The position numbers and the translations under genes were made by a program. Under the pieces are notes generated by a model. It made no database searches. It had not been told where the DNA came from and saw only the letters and a list, made by a program, of their open reading frames with translations. Positions 62,901 through 64,000 of a stretch of 64,000 bases of DNA are shown piece after piece (position 1 is the stretch's first letter; each line of letters starts with the position of its first letter). The DNA is from Lineus longissimus. Taxonomy: Eukaryota > Nemertea > Pilidiophora > Heteronemertea > Lineidae. The stretch covers positions 19,242,070-19,306,069 of the forward strand of contig NC_088314.1 in assembly GCF_910592395.1 (NCBI RefSeq). Reading direction: 5' to 3'.

Positions 62901-63184
62901 TTGCCTGAAACTTTTACCATTGGTTGGTCTAAGGACAGGATTATGACTGTAGAGTATTTTTCAGAAAAAATGATTTGGACACGAATGGGACTTGGACTGC
63001 ACAATGACGACAATGATGATGAGACTTACTTGTCGCGTTTGTTGATGAGATCAGCGGTAATCTTCTCCATCTGACGTCTCTCATCCAAACCGACGACGGT
63101 CACCGTGATGACAGGCGGGTCTGGGCTAATGGAAGGTCGGATGTCGATCGCCTCGGACCGAACCACGTCATTGTTTCCGTGAAC
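56975..63184 (-). CDS. Fibronectin-III plus thioredoxin-like multidomain protein (3' part, 9 exons)
   Basis: Minus-strand exons in transcript order: 63184-63030, 62350-62296, 61913-61692, 61240-61083, 60577-60307, 59927-59750, 58261-58172, 57736-57587 and 57351-56975 (TAA stop). Every junction has an AG acceptor and GT donor and the phases agree, giving 551 residues with the 5' end outside the window. Residues 1-20 (ending VVRSEAIDI) look like the last strand of one FN3 domain. Residues about 105-180 form another (HVSWSC, HVTGYKVLVDGKQYG, HRLSMIAVADQPYANS, NTVEL). Residues about 245-415 form a thioredoxin fold: FWTRWCHGS gives a CxxS motif at 267-270, and the cis-Pro loop is FGVQGVPSIVIIHPD (Pro368). 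The last 120 residues are a basic Ser/Pro/Arg tail (SPARSRPQSSKRPSRP). No signal peptide is visible in this part. The family name is not recognised; the second active-site Cys is Ser, so classical dithiol reductase activity is unlikely. Confidence 0.82.
57792..58027 (+). repeat. Degenerate tRNA-derived SINE
   Basis: An A-box-like TTAGCACAGTGGAAG and a degenerate B-box GGGTTTGAAACCC occur at tRNA spacing, followed by a body of about 160 bases containing gtgtacagcaatgctttatg. It is intronic in the FN3-thioredoxin gene. Confidence 0.55.
58766..58912. mobile_element. Second, diverged copy of the CAGTAGAACCTC MITE
   Basis: The right end (gtccttaatagagaggttct then actg, followed by TA) is the same as in the element at 51546-51723; the left end is eroded (CAGTGGAACCACCTC, no TA), but the internal ctttggtcccaaat is shared. 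It lies in the intron between exons 58172-58261 and 59750-59927 of the FN3-thioredoxin gene. Confidence 0.75.
59473..59620. mobile_element. Small TA-flanked MITE (CAGTACTGGT ends), 148 bp
   Basis: The ends are CAGTACTGGT and its complement, flanked by TA (59471-59472, 59621-59622); partial matching continues inward (left caactgac, right complement gaaattgacgtcac). Intronic in the FN3-thioredoxin gene. Confidence 0.55.
60031..60112. repeat. ACAT microsatellite with a 'tatatagcgct' repeat fragment
   Basis: About five ACAT units (60031-60050) precede aatttatatagcgctg and gctcaaagcgctttacaa. The second part resembles the conserved 3' ends of retroposons common in marine invertebrates. Only a fragment is present. 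Confidence 0.5.
60745..60965. mobile_element. Foldback MITE copy B, 221 bp, 4-bp TSD
   Basis: Same family and same length as copy A at 50068-50288, flanked by AAAT on both sides (60741-60744 and 60966-60969). The central loop is the reverse complement of the loop in copy A, so the two copies have opposite orientation. It sits in an intron of the FN3-thioredoxin gene between exons 61083-61240 and 60307-60577. Confidence 0.85.
61327..61624 (+). repeat. tRNA-derived SINE
   Basis: The head has a pol III A box (TGGTGTAGTGG, 61339-61349) and B box (GGTTCGATCCC, 61383-61393) at tRNA-like spacing. A body follows with the motif CACCCAGGTGTATAAATGGG (61446-61465), seen in the core of several metazoan SINE families, and a T-rich tail. 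It is not a functional tRNA because the acceptor stem does not pair. It lies in an intron of the FN3-thioredoxin gene, antisense to it. Confidence 0.78.
61967..62097. mobile_element. Harbinger-like (Tourist-type) MITE, 131 bp, TTA TSD
   Basis: The ends are GGCACCTTCCCCATAGAG and its complement; the arms continue through tatac and gcgaacaat near the centre. TTA lies immediately outside both ends (61964-61966 and 62098-62100), the typical 3-bp target of PIF/Harbinger elements. It is within an intron of the FN3-thioredoxin gene. Confidence 0.78.
62405..62743. mobile_element. Inverted-repeat element, about 339 bp
   Basis: The 23 bases at 62405-62427 (aaagggaactggaaccgcca and agc) recur exactly as reverse complement at 62721-62743. 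The interior holds CACGTGA and TGACGTCA words and no coding frame. A target duplication is not evident. Intronic in the FN3-thioredoxin gene, between its first two visible exons. Confidence 0.65.
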
Positions 63185-64000
63185 CTGGAGTCCAAAGAAA
63201 AGAAAGTTATCATTTGATGGAAAAGTGGCAAGATTTCCCTGTGATTTTCTTTCTGTGAGTTTATTTTAAAGTAAATGTTGATCGACTTCCCTTTGTGCAT
63301 CACGATGAGTGCCAACAAGCAGTGTCATGAAAAAGATTGACAAACGTTAAAATTGTTGGAAATCGGCTGGTGTCGTGAGGTGAAAAGGTGCCCAAATTTA
63401 AAATGCGGTGAGCAATGTCAGCAGTAGGTTCCCCCCAGAAAGCGCACTACCAAAGCCAAGTTATGAGGAGTTATATGGAACGGTCCTCTCAGTAAACCAG
63501 GCCTGGTCACTAAACCTTGCAAAAGTGCCTTTCATATGATTTTCGGTTACTTATTAAATGGTTAATATATAATAATAGAATAATCTGTGTGGTTAAAGGT
63601 TATCATAATAGAATTAGATTTGAAGATTTACAAAGAACATCACATCATAAGTTGTGAAAAGTTACAATAGTGCTGAGGTTTCAAATTTACAAGGTTAGCT
63701 TGGTCAATGGTTATACTGGGATAAGCTTATGTAAGGATTTCAAAACAACACTGCAACAATAATAGACATCATTAGTTTGTTATAAACAGATGGCAACAAC
63801 TTTTAGTGCGATTCATAAAAGATGAAATAGAAAGAGAAAGTGAATTATGATTGACAACTCCTCAACTTGACATCTAAGATTTCAATGGTAGGGCACAGCT
63901 AAGATTTCAAGGGTAATCCATTTGGACACATTATGTCATCAGTTAACGTGGGGCATTCCCAACCAATGCTATACGGTCTTGGGTGGAGTGAGGCCAACTT
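63185..64000. other. Upstream intron of the FN3-thioredoxin gene
   Basis: The acceptor at 63185 (ctccag on the minus strand) shows the gene continues beyond the window. I find no further coding exon in these 815 bases. Confidence 0.6.

Overview
The window is nuclear DNA from an animal. It has genes split by canonical GT-AG introns (some of 8-10 kb), low gene density, many small inverted-repeat DNA transposons, tRNA-derived SINEs and minisatellites. Animal-specific proteins (an RD3-family protein and the WAVE-complex subunit BRK1) place it in Metazoa. The transposon content, one SINE core motif and the frequent TACATGTA and AGGCCTA words suggest a marine invertebrate, perhaps a lophotrochozoan; that is inference and the species cannot be named.

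Four genes can be reconstructed exon by exon with matching intron phases. (1) A plus-strand gene at 17796-37391 has five visible exons and encodes a secreted, cysteine-rich, probably GPI-anchored protein; its first exon with the signal-peptide start was not found. (2) A minus-strand RD3-like gene at 40511-41182 has one coding exon. (3) BRK1/HSPC300 at 47282-48370 on the plus strand is complete in three exons. (4) A minus-strand gene from 63184 down to 56975 has nine visible exons, with a fibronectin-III domain, a thioredoxin fold carrying a CxxS motif and a basic Ser/Pro/Arg tail; its 5' end lies beyond the window.

Layout: 1-2.5 kb no supported gene; 2.5-4.2 kb a 54/107-bp minisatellite; 5.2-5.6 kb a Mutator-like insertion with a 9-bp target duplication; 6.4-6.8 kb a 184-bp tandem duplication; 7-17.8 kb no supported gene; 17.8-37.4 kb the cysteine-rich gene, whose 9.9-kb second intron holds a decayed pogo-type transposon apparently nested inside another inverted-repeat element; 40.5-41.2 kb RD3; 43.2-43.6 kb a 33-bp minisatellite; 46.7-48.4 kb a foldback element and BRK1; 48.7-54.2 kb several MITEs; 55.7-56.4 kb two unrecognised open frames; 57-63.2 kb the FN3/thioredoxin gene with SINE, foldback, Harbinger-like and pogo-like insertions in its introns.

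The four genes are unrelated in function: BRK1 acts in actin nucleation control, RD3 relatives regulate membrane guanylate cyclase in vertebrate photoreceptors, and the other two have no function that can be assigned from sequence. I see no operon or cluster logic and no multi-gene system. The best new leads are the FN3-thioredoxin gene, the cysteine-rich GPI-type gene, the nested transposon and the 9-bp-TSD inverted-repeat element.
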